From Rhodoluna sp. (GTDB taxonomy: Bacteria > Actinomycetota > Actinomycetes > Actinomycetales > Microbacteriaceae), in assembly GCA_026393335.1 (NCBI GenBank), contig JAPLAJ010000054.1, positions 1 through 23,232 of the forward strand: DNA of 23,232 nucleotides, read 5' to 3'. Below, piece by piece: positions 1 to 7,157 of the stretch; position 1 is the stretch's first letter; each line of letters begins with the position of its first letter. The position numbers were made by a program, and so were the translations under genes. The notes beneath the pieces are model-generated. The model did no database searches. It worked only from the letters and a program-made list of their open reading frames with translations, and was not told the origin of the DNA.

Positions 1-395
1 TCTGGCGACTAGCTAAACCTGCTGAAGAGGCAGACTATGGACCATTGGTATTGCCTGGCCAGGGGGCAAGAAAGATTAGTTCTGCTGAAGATTTAGAATC
101 CCTTCGCAATGAAAGAGGCGGCTTTGATATCGAAGCTTCAATTATTCACCCAGGTGGAGCATATGAGTTTTATGCAGGGCAAGTTCTAAAAGCTCGAATA
201 GATATGAGAACTGTAACTGGAAGCCACATGCCACTTCACCTGATTGAAGCCGGTAAAGGCTGGGGTTATGGTGAACGGATGTATGGCACCCTAACTAAAG
301 AAGGTGTTGTGAAACTTCTTTGGGTTATGGAAGTAGCCTCATCTGTTCGTGATGCACTTGTGCCACTGGTATCTGTTGAACTAGATCGCGTCTAA
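1..395 (+). CDS. Nitrobindin-like (THAP4-type / FABP-family) beta-barrel protein, 3' part only
   Basis: The reading frame is open from the window edge (first full codon Trp at 3-5), so the start lies upstream and only about 131 codons are present. The C-terminal block (RMYGT, LLWVMEVASSVRDALVPLVSVELDRV split around residues near 330-392) lines up with the last strands of actinobacterial nitrobindin-like ten-stranded beta-barrels, annotated as FABP-family or THAP4 heme-binding domain proteins. Family members with the proximal His before the last strand bind ferric heme and react with nitrogen oxides and peroxynitrite; here that position looks like Leu (VPLVSVELDRV), so this is probably the 'ferric nitrobindin-like' subgroup that lacks the ligand. 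The stop TAA shares one base with the ATG of the following ygfZ, so the two are probably co-transcribed and co-translated. This pairing is common in Actinobacteria as far as I recall. The N-terminal GxWxGxG motif is outside the window. Confidence 0.75.
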   Translation, partial: WRLAKPAEEADYGPLVLPGQGARKISSAEDLESLRNERGGFDIEASIIHPGGAYEFYAGQVLKARIDMRTVTGSHMPLHLIEAGKGWGYGERMYGTLTKEGVVKLLWVMEVASSVRDALVPLVSVELDRV

Positions 396-1396
396 TGACT
401 CAGAGTTTTTCAAATCCCCTTGTTGAACAAAGAGAATTTGTTGCAGGGTCATCGGCTGTTTATCTAGAAGAGAAGTCGGTCCTGGTAGTTTCTGGCGAAG
501 ATAGATTGGCTTGGCTCAATGACTTACTAAGTCAAAAACTAGATGATCTCAAGCCCGGTGTTTGTGTTGAAGCTCTTTGGCTTGATGCTCAGGGACGTAT
601 CGTGAGAGATTTCCACATTGTTGATGATGGTGAAAAGGCTTGGCTGATCACTTACTCTGCTGAAGTTGATACTTTGGTTAGCCAATTACAAAGAATGGTT
701 TTCAGAGCGAAAGTAACAATCGAAGATAAATCTGCAGATTACGCCGTTATTGCCACCTGGGCGAAATCAGTTTTAGGATCTGTAATCTCATGGCTTGATC
801 CATGGCCTGAAACAGCCATTGGTGGTTGGCGTTATGGCGAGAACCCAACTGAACCTTGGCAATACATAGAATCTCTAGTTCCTATCGCTCAGCTGGAGTC
901 AGTATGGAAAGAGTTCAAGCACTGCGGCACCATGGCTCTAGATGCTCTCAGGGTGGCAGCTAAAAGGCCCACTGGACCTAATGAAATAGACGATAAAGCA
1001 TTGCCGCATGAATTTGATTGGCTGGCAAGTGCTGTGCACATGAGTAAGGGCTGTTACCGAGGTCAAGAAGCTGTCGCTAAAGTGCACAACCTAGGTCATC
1101 CACCTAGGCGCTTAGTCTTCTTACACCTTGATGGCTCTGCTCACTCATTGCCCGACCTTGGCGATGAAGTCTTTGGCACAGCTGACGATGCTATTGGCAA
1201 AGTTACTTCAGTCGGTCAACATCATGAGATGGGTCCAATAGCTCTTGCACTAGTCAAGAGAAATACTCCAGTTGATATCGAACTAAGAATTATTACAGCA
1301 GCCACTGGTGAAGAACTAAGCGCTACACAAGAAGTTATTGTTCCAATCGATGCAGGTGCTGTTGTGGATGTGAGCGGGCTTAGGGGTAAGCGATGA
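395..1396 (+). CDS. ygfZ: YgfZ/GcvT-domain folate-binding protein
   Basis: This 333-residue protein carries the YgfZ signature K-G-C-Y-x-G-Q-E at residues 218-225 with the conserved Cys220, followed by the usual VHNLGHPPRRL segment. YgfZ proteins are folate-binding relatives of the glycine-cleavage T protein; they support assembly or repair of certain Fe-S enzymes in the cytoplasm. Length is normal for the family (about 325-370 in Actinobacteria). The ATG overlaps the previous stop by one base (TAATG), and the stop TGA overlaps the next ATG (ATGA), so translation is probably coupled across all three genes. No frame damage is visible. Family assignment is firm; the exact client enzymes cannot be told from sequence. 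Confidence 0.93.
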   Translation: MTQSFSNPLVEQREFVAGSSAVYLEEKSVLVVSGEDRLAWLNDLLSQKLDDLKPGVCVEALWLDAQGRIVRDFHIVDDGEKAWLITYSAEVDTLVSQLQRMVFRAKVTIEDKSADYAVIATWAKSVLGSVISWLDPWPETAIGGWRYGENPTEPWQYIESLVPIAQLESVWKEFKHCGTMALDALRVAAKRPTGPNEIDDKALPHEFDWLASAVHMSKGCYRGQEAVAKVHNLGHPPRRLVFLHLDGSAHSLPDLGDEVFGTADDAIGKVTSVGQHHEMGPIALALVKRNTPVDIELRIITAATGEELSATQEVIVPIDAGAVVDVSGLRGKR

Positions 1397-2454
1397 AGTG
1401 GAGTCCTAGAGATTCACTTAGCAGAGTTGTCGAATCCTTAGCTCCTGCTGTACAGATCACTATCGGAGCTTTACTTGCGTATTCACTTGCCCACTATGGA
1501 TTACAGCATGAATCACCACTACTAGCCATTACAGTTTGCATCACATCACTAGGTTTTTCTAGAGATGCTAGACCACGAAGAATTCTTCAAACAGCTATCG
1601 GGATGGTTGTTGGAATTGCTATCAGTGAGATTTCAATCATTTACTTTGGTTCTGGGATATTACAAATAGCACTTGTGCTACTCACCGTTTTACTTTTAGC
1701 AAGATTGATTTCAGCAAGCTCAGCTTTTGCAGTAACCGCTGCCATTCAATCCATGCTGGTGCAAATACTTCCTGCACCAGATGGTGGAGTGTTCATTAGA
1801 ACCTTCGATGGCCTCATTGGTGGAGTCATGGCTCTTATCGTCACCGCTCTGATTCCTAGAGACCCTAGAGGAATAGCAAGGACTGATGCCAATAAGCTCT
1901 TTGACTTCTTTATCGAGACTCTTCAGGATCTTCGGTTAGCGCTGAGAGACACCAACAAGAGCCTTTCAAACCAGGCTCTAAAGAACGCTAGGGCCACTCA
2001 ACCACTTATAGATAACTGGCGTATGTCCCTAGACAGTGCTATCTCCATTAGCCGGATCAGCCCATTTCTGATGAAACACAAGCCTGAGCTTCGCAAACAA
2101 AGGCTACTGATGAGAGCTATGGACCTGGCCACTAGAAACCTAAGGGTCATAGTTCGCCGAGTGAATTTCCTCCTCAAGGATGATGTGGCAAGGCCTTACC
2201 TAGCTGATCTATTTGAACAGTTAGCGGAAGCAGTTACTAACTTGCGCGAGGGTTTATCAGATTCGGAAGATCTAGATTTAGCCAGAGCACAGTTGCTGGA
2301 AATTATCAAACAACTAGATCCAAAGAAGTTTGGCATTGCCGATCAACTTCGTGAGGCGAGTGTGCTCTTGCTGCTACGCCCACTATTGGTTGACTTACTT
2401 TGCGCTACCGGTATGAGTGAGGACGATGCCAGAGCAGAACTACCTGAGGTTTAG
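1393..2454 (+). CDS. FUSC-family / aromatic acid exporter-like membrane protein
   Basis: The protein has 353 residues. The first ~160 hold about six hydrophobic segments (roughly 16-38, 41-56, 64-86, 88-106, 110-126, 138-157), ending in the positively charged IPRDPRG that typically closes the membrane half of FUSC/ArAE (DUF939-like) proteins. The remaining ~190 residues are a soluble, helical, charged domain. Relatives are proposed efflux proteins for aromatic carboxylates or fusaric-acid-like compounds, but substrates are rarely known, so the substrate here is open. The start codon overlaps the ygfZ stop by 4 nt. The 3' end overlaps the convergent methyltransferase gene by 15 nt, with no room for a terminator. 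Confidence 0.8.
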   Translation: MKWSPRDSLSRVVESLAPAVQITIGALLAYSLAHYGLQHESPLLAITVCITSLGFSRDARPRRILQTAIGMVVGIAISEISIIYFGSGILQIALVLLTVLLLARLISASSAFAVTAAIQSMLVQILPAPDGGVFIRTFDGLIGGVMALIVTALIPRDPRGIARTDANKLFDFFIETLQDLRLALRDTNKSLSNQALKNARATQPLIDNWRMSLDSAISISRISPFLMKHKPELRKQRLLMRAMDLATRNLRVIVRRVNFLLKDDVARPYLADLFEQLAEAVTNLREGLSDSEDLDLARAQLLEIIKQLDPKKFGIADQLREASVLLLLRPLLVDLLCATGMSEDDARAELPEV

Positions 2455-3240
2455 TGGAGCAACAGCTTCAAAGCTTAGAGTTAGTTCACCTAGAGCCCAT
2501 CGCTTTTGATTATTTGTGATCGGCCAGCCTGTCTGTTTTAGATCTTTGCAGGCAGCGATAAATCTTTGTGCTGGAGAAAAAGTCGATAGTGCTGAGTTTT
2601 TCGACCAAGCATCATCTAAATCTTTGAGTAGTTGATGGATGGGTTCACCAGTAACATTGTGATGAATCAAAACCTTAGGTAGTCGCTCAGCAACTTTAGA
2701 TGGTTTCTCAACTTCATTTAGTTTCAAGGCAATTGTGAAACTCTCTGGTTTGGTTTTAGAAATAGTAACCCAGCTAGCAATACGACCAAGTTCATCACTG
2801 GTGCCCTCAACTATGACCCCATCATCCTTTAGCCTTGTTTGCATAAGCTGCCAGGAAGATTGAACTTCACTCTCGTCATATTGCCTGAGCACATTCATTG
2901 CTCTGATCACATCGACTTGTTTAGTCTCCAAAGGTTTAGGTAATGGCACTTCAAAACCACCTAAGCCAAACAGCAGTTGCTTAGTCTGAAAGGGGATTCC
3001 TCTATCAACTCTTTCTCTATCGATCTCAATGCCAACCACCGTTACCTTTGGGTTAGTTTTTGATAGCCGTTCAAGCATCTCAATAGCTGTAGTCGGTGTT
3101 GCCCCGAAACCTAAGTCAACAACTATGCAGTCCCTGGCTTTGAGTTGGGGGAGCAGAGAGATATACCTATCAACTCTTCTAAGCCGGTTGGGGTTGGTTG
3201 TTCCTCTTGTGATTGCACCAACCGGTTTCTTTAAAGCCAT
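2440..3240 (-). CDS. Class I SAM-dependent methyltransferase-like protein (actinobacterial family)
   Basis: This 266-residue protein has a Rossmann-type SAM-binding motif I at about residues 39-50 (VVDLGFGATPTT) and an acidic motif II near 74-79 (VVGIEIDRERV). The N-terminus contains TRGTTNPNRLRRVDRY, which I recall as typical of a conserved actinobacterial family annotated only as class I SAM-dependent methyltransferase. The substrate is unknown and no target-recognition domain is recognisable. It diverges from gpmA with only 31 bp between start codons and overlaps the convergent FUSC gene by 15 nt. An AGAGG lies very close to the ATG as a possible weak ribosome-binding site. Confidence 0.75.
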   Translation of the reverse strand: MALKKPVGAITRGTTNPNRLRRVDRYISLLPQLKARDCIVVDLGFGATPTTAIEMLERLSKTNPKVTVVGIEIDRERVDRGIPFQTKQLLFGLGGFEVPLPKPLETKQVDVIRAMNVLRQYDESEVQSSWQLMQTRLKDDGVIVEGTSDELGRIASWVTISKTKPESFTIALKLNEVEKPSKVAERLPKVLIHHNVTGEPIHQLLKDLDDAWSKNSALSTFSPAQRFIAACKDLKQTGWPITNNQKRWALGELTLSFEAVAPLNLR

Positions 3241-3271
3241 AGCCTCTAGGCTAACTAGATAAACTTAGAGC

Positions 3272-4021
3272 ATGGCTGAATACACACTTATCTTGTTACG
3301 ACATGGCAATTCCACCTGGAACCAGGAGAACCGGTTTACCGGCTGGGTTGATGTGGACCTGAGCGACCAAGGTCGCCAAGAGGCTAAGCGGGCAGGTCAG
3401 TTACTAGCTGAATCAGGGCTCAAGCCAGACCTTCTATATACAAGCAAACTAAAGCGTGCCATCAACACTGCAAACATCGCTCTAGCTGAAGCAGAACGCT
3501 CTTGGATTGATGTCAAGCGTGACTGGAGACTAAACGAGAGACATTACGGTGATCTGCAAGGTAAGGACAAGGCAGAGACATTAGCTCAGTATGGTCCTGA
3601 GCAGTTCCAAATCTGGAGAAGATCATTTGATGTGCCACCACCTCAGATATCAGATGAGAGCGAATACTCACAAGCAAATGACGAAAGATATGCAGAGCTT
3701 GGATCTAACATTCCAAAGACTGAATGTTTGAAAGATGTTCTGATTCGAATGATGCCACTTTGGGACAAAGAAATCAGCAAAGACCTTTTGTCGGGCAAAA
3801 CAGTTTTAGTAACCGCTCACGGTAATTCACTTCGAGCATTGGTCAAGCACCTTGATGGCATTAGTGATGCAGATATTGCTGAACTAAATATTCCAACCGG
3901 TATTCCATTGGTTTATCGTTTGGATGCCAACCTAAAGCCATTGGTGCCAGGGGGAGAGTATCTAGATCCTGAAGCAGCAGCCGCTGGTGCTGCAGCTGTT
4001 GCTAATCAAGGTAAGAAGTAG
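3272..4021 (+). CDS. gpmA: 2,3-bisphosphoglycerate-dependent phosphoglycerate mutase
   Basis: This 249-residue enzyme interconverts 3- and 2-phosphoglycerate in glycolysis and gluconeogenesis. The phosphohistidine motif LLRHGNSTWN contains R10 and catalytic H11; GWVDVDLS, LNERHYGDLQG (E89) and TAHGNSLRALVKHL supply the other phosphate-binding and acid/base residues of the histidine phosphatase fold. Length fits the dimeric/tetrameric dPGM family. The C-terminus ends in an Ala-rich tail (AAAAGAAAVANQGKK). The start has no convincing Shine-Dalgarno; instead TAAACT at 3260-3265 lies exactly at -12 to -7 from the ATG, so the message may be leaderless. The gpmA-phoU-senX3-regX3 neighbourhood is typical of Actinobacteria. 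Confidence 0.96.
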   Translation: MAEYTLILLRHGNSTWNQENRFTGWVDVDLSDQGRQEAKRAGQLLAESGLKPDLLYTSKLKRAINTANIALAEAERSWIDVKRDWRLNERHYGDLQGKDKAETLAQYGPEQFQIWRRSFDVPPPQISDESEYSQANDERYAELGSNIPKTECLKDVLIRMMPLWDKEISKDLLSGKTVLVTAHGNSLRALVKHLDGISDADIAELNIPTGIPLVYRLDANLKPLVPGGEYLDPEAAAAGAAAVANQGKK

Positions 4022-4024
4022 CTC

Positions 4025-4681
4025 TTACTCTATTTCTGACCATTCACCGGTTGTTAGGTATGCAACCTTAGATGAAATATCAACTACGTGGTCGGCAAAT
4101 CTCTCGTGGTATCTACTTGCAAGAGTCACATCAACTGTGAACATCGCGTTTTCTTTCCACTCTGGTGAAAGAACGTGATCAAATACTGAACGGTGCAGTT
4201 CGTCAACACGAGCATCCTCTGCCTGAATACTTCTGGCAAGATCAACATCTGTGTTTCTAAGAAGTTGAGAAAGTTTTCGGCCGAGTGCAGAATCTAGAGC
4301 ACCCATCTCACTGAAAGTTTTTCTCAGTGATTCTGGAACAGCTGACTCTGGGTAGCGGAATCTAGCAATAGTTGCAATGTGTCCAGCAAGAGCACCCATA
4401 CGTTCAAGAGATGCGCTGATTCTAAGAGCTGCTACCAAGACACGAAGGTCTCTAGCCACAGGGGACTGTCTAGAAAGAACACGGATAGCTAGCTCATCAA
4501 TTACTAGAGCACGTTCTTCATTGATTTCAGATAGAGCGATGGCTTCTTCAGCCTTTTTCACATCTGAGTTTAGGAAAGCAAGGGAGGCCTTCTCCATGAT
4601 CTCGGTTACCGACTCTGATAGGTCAACGAGTCGTTCCTGGACTTCGAACAGTTCCTTCTGAAACACTTCGCGTACGCTCAT
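4025..4681 (-). CDS. phoU: Phosphate signalling protein PhoU
   Basis: This 218-residue all-helical protein has the two PhoU repeats with their metal-cluster-type motifs: SLERMGALAGHIATIARFRYP (split, about residues 94-112) and YHERFADHVVDIS near residues 193-205. It matches the PhoY1/PhoY2 type of Actinobacteria. PhoU links the Pst phosphate transporter to the phosphate-sensing kinase and holds the kinase in check when phosphate is plentiful. It is divergent from senX3-regX3 and convergent with gpmA, with only 3 nt between the gpmA stop and the phoU stop. A GGAG about 10 nt upstream serves as ribosome-binding site. No pst transporter genes are in the window. Confidence 0.95.
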   Translation of the reverse strand: MSVREVFQKELFEVQERLVDLSESVTEIMEKASLAFLNSDVKKAEEAIALSEINEERALVIDELAIRVLSRQSPVARDLRVLVAALRISASLERMGALAGHIATIARFRYPESAVPESLRKTFSEMGALDSALGRKLSQLLRNTDVDLARSIQAEDARVDELHRSVFDHVLSPEWKENAMFTVDVTLASRYHERFADHVVDISSKVAYLTTGEWSEIE

Positions 4682-4718
4682 TTCTTTAGCTCCAACTCTT
4701 CAAACCATCCCAGTCTCG

Positions 4719-4752
4719 GGTTAACAGTGACCAACATTCTGGTGAACATCCC
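4719..4752. promoter_or_regulatory. Candidate PHO box (RegX3/PhoP-type direct repeat)
   Basis: In the 185-bp phoU-senX3 divergent region, GGTTAACAGTG (4719-4729) and GGTGAACATCC (4741-4751) sit 22 bp apart, two helical turns, with AACA-containing sequence between them (ACCAACATT) and after them (CTAAACAAC). GGTGAAC is the complement of GTTCACC, the core of actinobacterial PhoP/RegX3 direct-repeat sites built on 11-bp steps. Placement between phoU and senX3-regX3 fits autoregulation. Core promoter elements for senX3 are not clear to me. Inference, not proven. Confidence 0.45.
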
Positions 4753-4866
4753 TAAACAACTGGGTTTTCGCCTTATGCAAGTAAGTTTACGGCGTGAAAG
4801 AATCAATAGTGTTAATACAGTAAACAGTGTCTAAAAGTTTCAAAAACTAGATGGAAGGGAGAAATC

Positions 4867-5913
4867 ATGGTTAGTTCGCAAAAAGCTAAGAAAGTTGCAG
4901 CCGATGCCGTTGAGTTCCTTGAAGTCCTAGACACTGCTGGGGTCATAGTCGATGCCGACAACCAGGTAGTCAACCAAAGCCCTAAAGCCAAAGACATGGG
5001 GCTAGTCGAATACGAAAAGGTTATTAGCCCAGAGCTGGTAGAGATCATGAACCAGGCTCGACAAACCAACCAGAGCGTAACGTTGGAGTTATTCTTCTCG
5101 AAAAATATCCGATCCCCAAAACTTTATGTTTCAGCTAGAGCTACCAGACTCTCCGAGGAACTTGTGATTCTTTTGGTTGAAGATAGAACTGAAGCTAAAC
5201 GTCTTGATGAAACTAGAAGAGACTTTGTTGAAAACATCTCACACGAATTGAAAACACCAATAAGTGCAATCTCACTTTTATCTGAAGCTTTACAGGTTGC
5301 CATCGAAGACCCAGAACAGGTAAAGAAGTTTGCTAAGAACCTCCAGCGCGAATCAAAGCGCCTAGGTTCCTTAGTCACAAAAATCATTCAGCTCTCTAGA
5401 ATCCAAGCAGGTGATCTGCAGGGTGAGATTGAAGTGTTTGACCTAGGCCTAATTGTTGATGAAGCTATTGAATTGAACCAATTCCTTGCAGATTCGAAAG
5501 GTGTAGGAATATCTTCCGACACTGCTAAAGAAATATTGGTGCAGGGCGATGCGGGGCTTCTATCGATGGCTTTGAAAAACCTAATTGAAAACGCAGTACT
5601 TTATAGCGATGCAGGAAGCAACGTAGGTGTTGGTTTAGCAGAAGTGAATGACTTTGCTGAGGTAACTGTTACTGACAAGGGAATAGGAATTCCCCTAGAT
5701 CAGCAGGAGCGTATCTTTGAACGCTTTTATCGAGTTGACCCATCAAGATCTAGAGAAACCGGCGGCACAGGACTTGGTCTCTCGATTGTCAAGCATGCTG
5801 CCAACAATCACGGTGGTGAGGTGACTGTCTTCTCCAGGCCAAACCTAGGCTCAACTTTTACTCTTCGAATCCCTACTTACCATGTAGCAGATAACCAGAA
5901 GGAGACACAATGA
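4867..5913 (+). CDS. senX3: SenX3-type phosphate-sensing histidine kinase without transmembrane segment
   Basis: This 348-residue kinase has a PAS-like N-terminal domain (about 15-105), the HisKA phosphoacceptor motif FVENISHELKTP with H126, an N box near NLIENAVLYSDAG, and G1/F/G2 boxes DKGIGIP, ERFYRVDPSRSRETGG and GTGLGLSIVKH. Motifs and context (divergent from phoU, overlapping regX3 by 4 nt) identify it as SenX3. Mycobacterial SenX3 is about 60 residues longer and begins with membrane segments; here residues 1-110 contain no hydrophobic stretch long enough to span a membrane. The start is well placed: AAGGGAG sits just upstream, and the upstream frame has no ATG, GTG or TTG before an in-frame TAA at 4813-4815. 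The kinase is therefore probably cytosolic. Confidence 0.92.
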   Translation: MVSSQKAKKVAADAVEFLEVLDTAGVIVDADNQVVNQSPKAKDMGLVEYEKVISPELVEIMNQARQTNQSVTLELFFSKNIRSPKLYVSARATRLSEELVILLVEDRTEAKRLDETRRDFVENISHELKTPISAISLLSEALQVAIEDPEQVKKFAKNLQRESKRLGSLVTKIIQLSRIQAGDLQGEIEVFDLGLIVDEAIELNQFLADSKGVGISSDTAKEILVQGDAGLLSMALKNLIENAVLYSDAGSNVGVGLAEVNDFAEVTVTDKGIGIPLDQQERIFERFYRVDPSRSRETGGTGLGLSIVKHAANNHGGEVTVFSRPNLGSTFTLRIPTYHVADNQKETQ

Positions 5914-6590
5914 CAAAGATATTAGTTGTTGAAGACGAAGCTGGAATGAGAGAGCCTTTGGTTTATCTCTTGAGAAGCGAAGGTTATGAAGTAATTGAAG
6001 CCGAAGATGGTGAAGAGGCTGTAACACTTTTTCAAAAAGAAGGAGCAGATCTAGTTCTTCTCGATCTAATGATTCCTAAGCTCAACGGTAAAGATGTTTG
6101 TAAAGCTCTTCGATCTACTTCAGATGTTCCGGTGATAATGCTCACAGCTAAAGACACTGAGATTGACAAAGTTATCGGATTCGAAATAGGCGCTGATGAC
6201 TATGTGACAAAGCCTTATTCAAAGAACGAACTGCTGGCACGTATGAAGGCTGTCTTGAGAAGAAATGGCGGTCCAAGAGCTGCTGAGAATGGAATCCTTG
6301 AAGCAGGACCTATTCGCATGGATATTGAAAGACACACCGTCTTCTTCAACGGTGAAAAGGTAGCTATGCCTTTGAAGGAATTTGAATTACTGGAATTACT
6401 GCTAGAGAACAGAAACAGAGTTCTTACTAGAGGGCAGATTATTGACCGAGTCTGGGGTGCAAACTACTTCGGTGACACTAAGACACTTGATGTCCACATC
6501 AAGCGTTTGAGATCAAAGATTGAAGATGACCCGGCTAGACCTGTTCACTTGCTAACTGTTAGAGGCCTTGGCTACAAATACGAAGTTTAG
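5910..6590 (+). CDS. regX3: Phosphate-responsive OmpR-family response regulator RegX3
   Basis: The 226-residue protein has a receiver domain with acidic pocket E9-D10, phosphoacceptor D52 (LLDLMIPKLNG), T79 and K101 (TKPY), followed by an OmpR/PhoB winged-helix DNA-binding domain from about 128 to 226 (KEFELLELLLENRNRVLTR, TLDVHIKRLRSKIE, VRGLGYKYEV). Its start overlaps the senX3 stop (ATGA), as in most Actinobacteria. It should activate phosphate-starvation genes after phosphorylation by SenX3. The 3' end overlaps the stop of the convergent lipoprotein gene by 4 nt. Confidence 0.96.
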   Translation: MTKILVVEDEAGMREPLVYLLRSEGYEVIEAEDGEEAVTLFQKEGADLVLLDLMIPKLNGKDVCKALRSTSDVPVIMLTAKDTEIDKVIGFEIGADDYVTKPYSKNELLARMKAVLRRNGGPRAAENGILEAGPIRMDIERHTVFFNGEKVAMPLKEFELLELLLENRNRVLTRGQIIDRVWGANYFGDTKTLDVHIKRLRSKIEDDPARPVHLLTVRGLGYKYEV

Positions 6591-7069
6591 TTAACGCCTA
6601 GTTTTGCAACTAGGTCTGCATACTCAACAAGCGTCGCATCCATAACAGGAACGCTGATACTTGCCTGGTCAGTATCGGTATAGACCAGAACTGTGCGCAC
6701 ATCACCTGGTAGTCCACCAAGGTTCAAATCAAGAGGCTCGGTGTCCTGATAGCCAAAGTTCAGCACTTTGTAAGGGCCAACAGTGTATTCGCGGTAACCA
6801 GGAGTTCCATCGGCACTGGTGTATTTGATGGCAAAAGTGATCTCTTGACTGCCAGAGTTAGCAAAAGCTCCAACAACACCAGAGTTACCTTGTTCGTCCT
6901 GAAGAGAGATTAGGTTTCTAGCCTTTAGTTTGCCGATATCGGCCTGGGCGCCATCACTGGGAGCGTAGTAGTCAAGGGATGCAACTGGACTTGTGAAATT
7001 ACAACCTGAAGTTCCAAGAACTGCGGCTAATGCGATGCTTGATGCTAAGAGAGCTCTACGAACTAGCAA
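6587..7069 (-). CDS. Small predicted lipoprotein, unknown function
   Basis: I place the start at a TTG (7067-7069) because a strong AGGAGG lies just upstream (7073-7079 on the plus strand reads CCTCCT) and it gives a clean signal peptide: two Arg, a hydrophobic run ALLASSIALAAVLG, then TSGC with C23 as the likely lipidated Cys. The longer open frame to 7231 runs across the carD promoter and carD start and is not credible. The mature part (about 137 residues) looks beta-rich, with YTVGPYKVLNFGYQ and LVYTDTDQASISVPV, and resembles small DUF4352/immunoglobulin-like surface lipoproteins only in general character. It is convergent with regX3 and divergent from carD. Function unknown. Confidence 0.75.
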   Translation of the reverse strand: MLVRRALLASSIALAAVLGTSGCNFTSPVASLDYYAPSDGAQADIGKLKARNLISLQDEQGNSGVVGAFANSGSQEITFAIKYTSADGTPGYREYTVGPYKVLNFGYQDTEPLDLNLGGLPGDVRTVLVYTDTDQASISVPVMDATLVEYADLVAKLGVN

Positions 7070-7125
7070 TTTTCCTCCTGATGAATACCCCCTAATTCTA
7101 CCTGCTGAAAAAATTGAACCTGTGG

Positions 7126-7131
7126 TAAACT
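7126..7131 (+). promoter_or_regulatory. Possible -10 element for carD
   Basis: TAAACT preceded by TGTGG forms an extended -10-like element 26 nt upstream of the chosen carD ATG. No convincing -35 is present at 16-18 bp. Weak evidence, supported mainly by position and by the same hexamer in front of gpmA. Confidence 0.3.
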
Positions 7132-7157
7132 GGCTGTTTGCGAAGGGAAAGCTATCA

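Noticed and set aside
6993..7157. Longer 243-residue version of CarD
   Set aside because: The extra 55 residues overlap the signal-peptide region of the divergent lipoprotein gene and have no similarity to CarD; a Shine-Dalgarno-like GAAGGGAAAG supports 7158.
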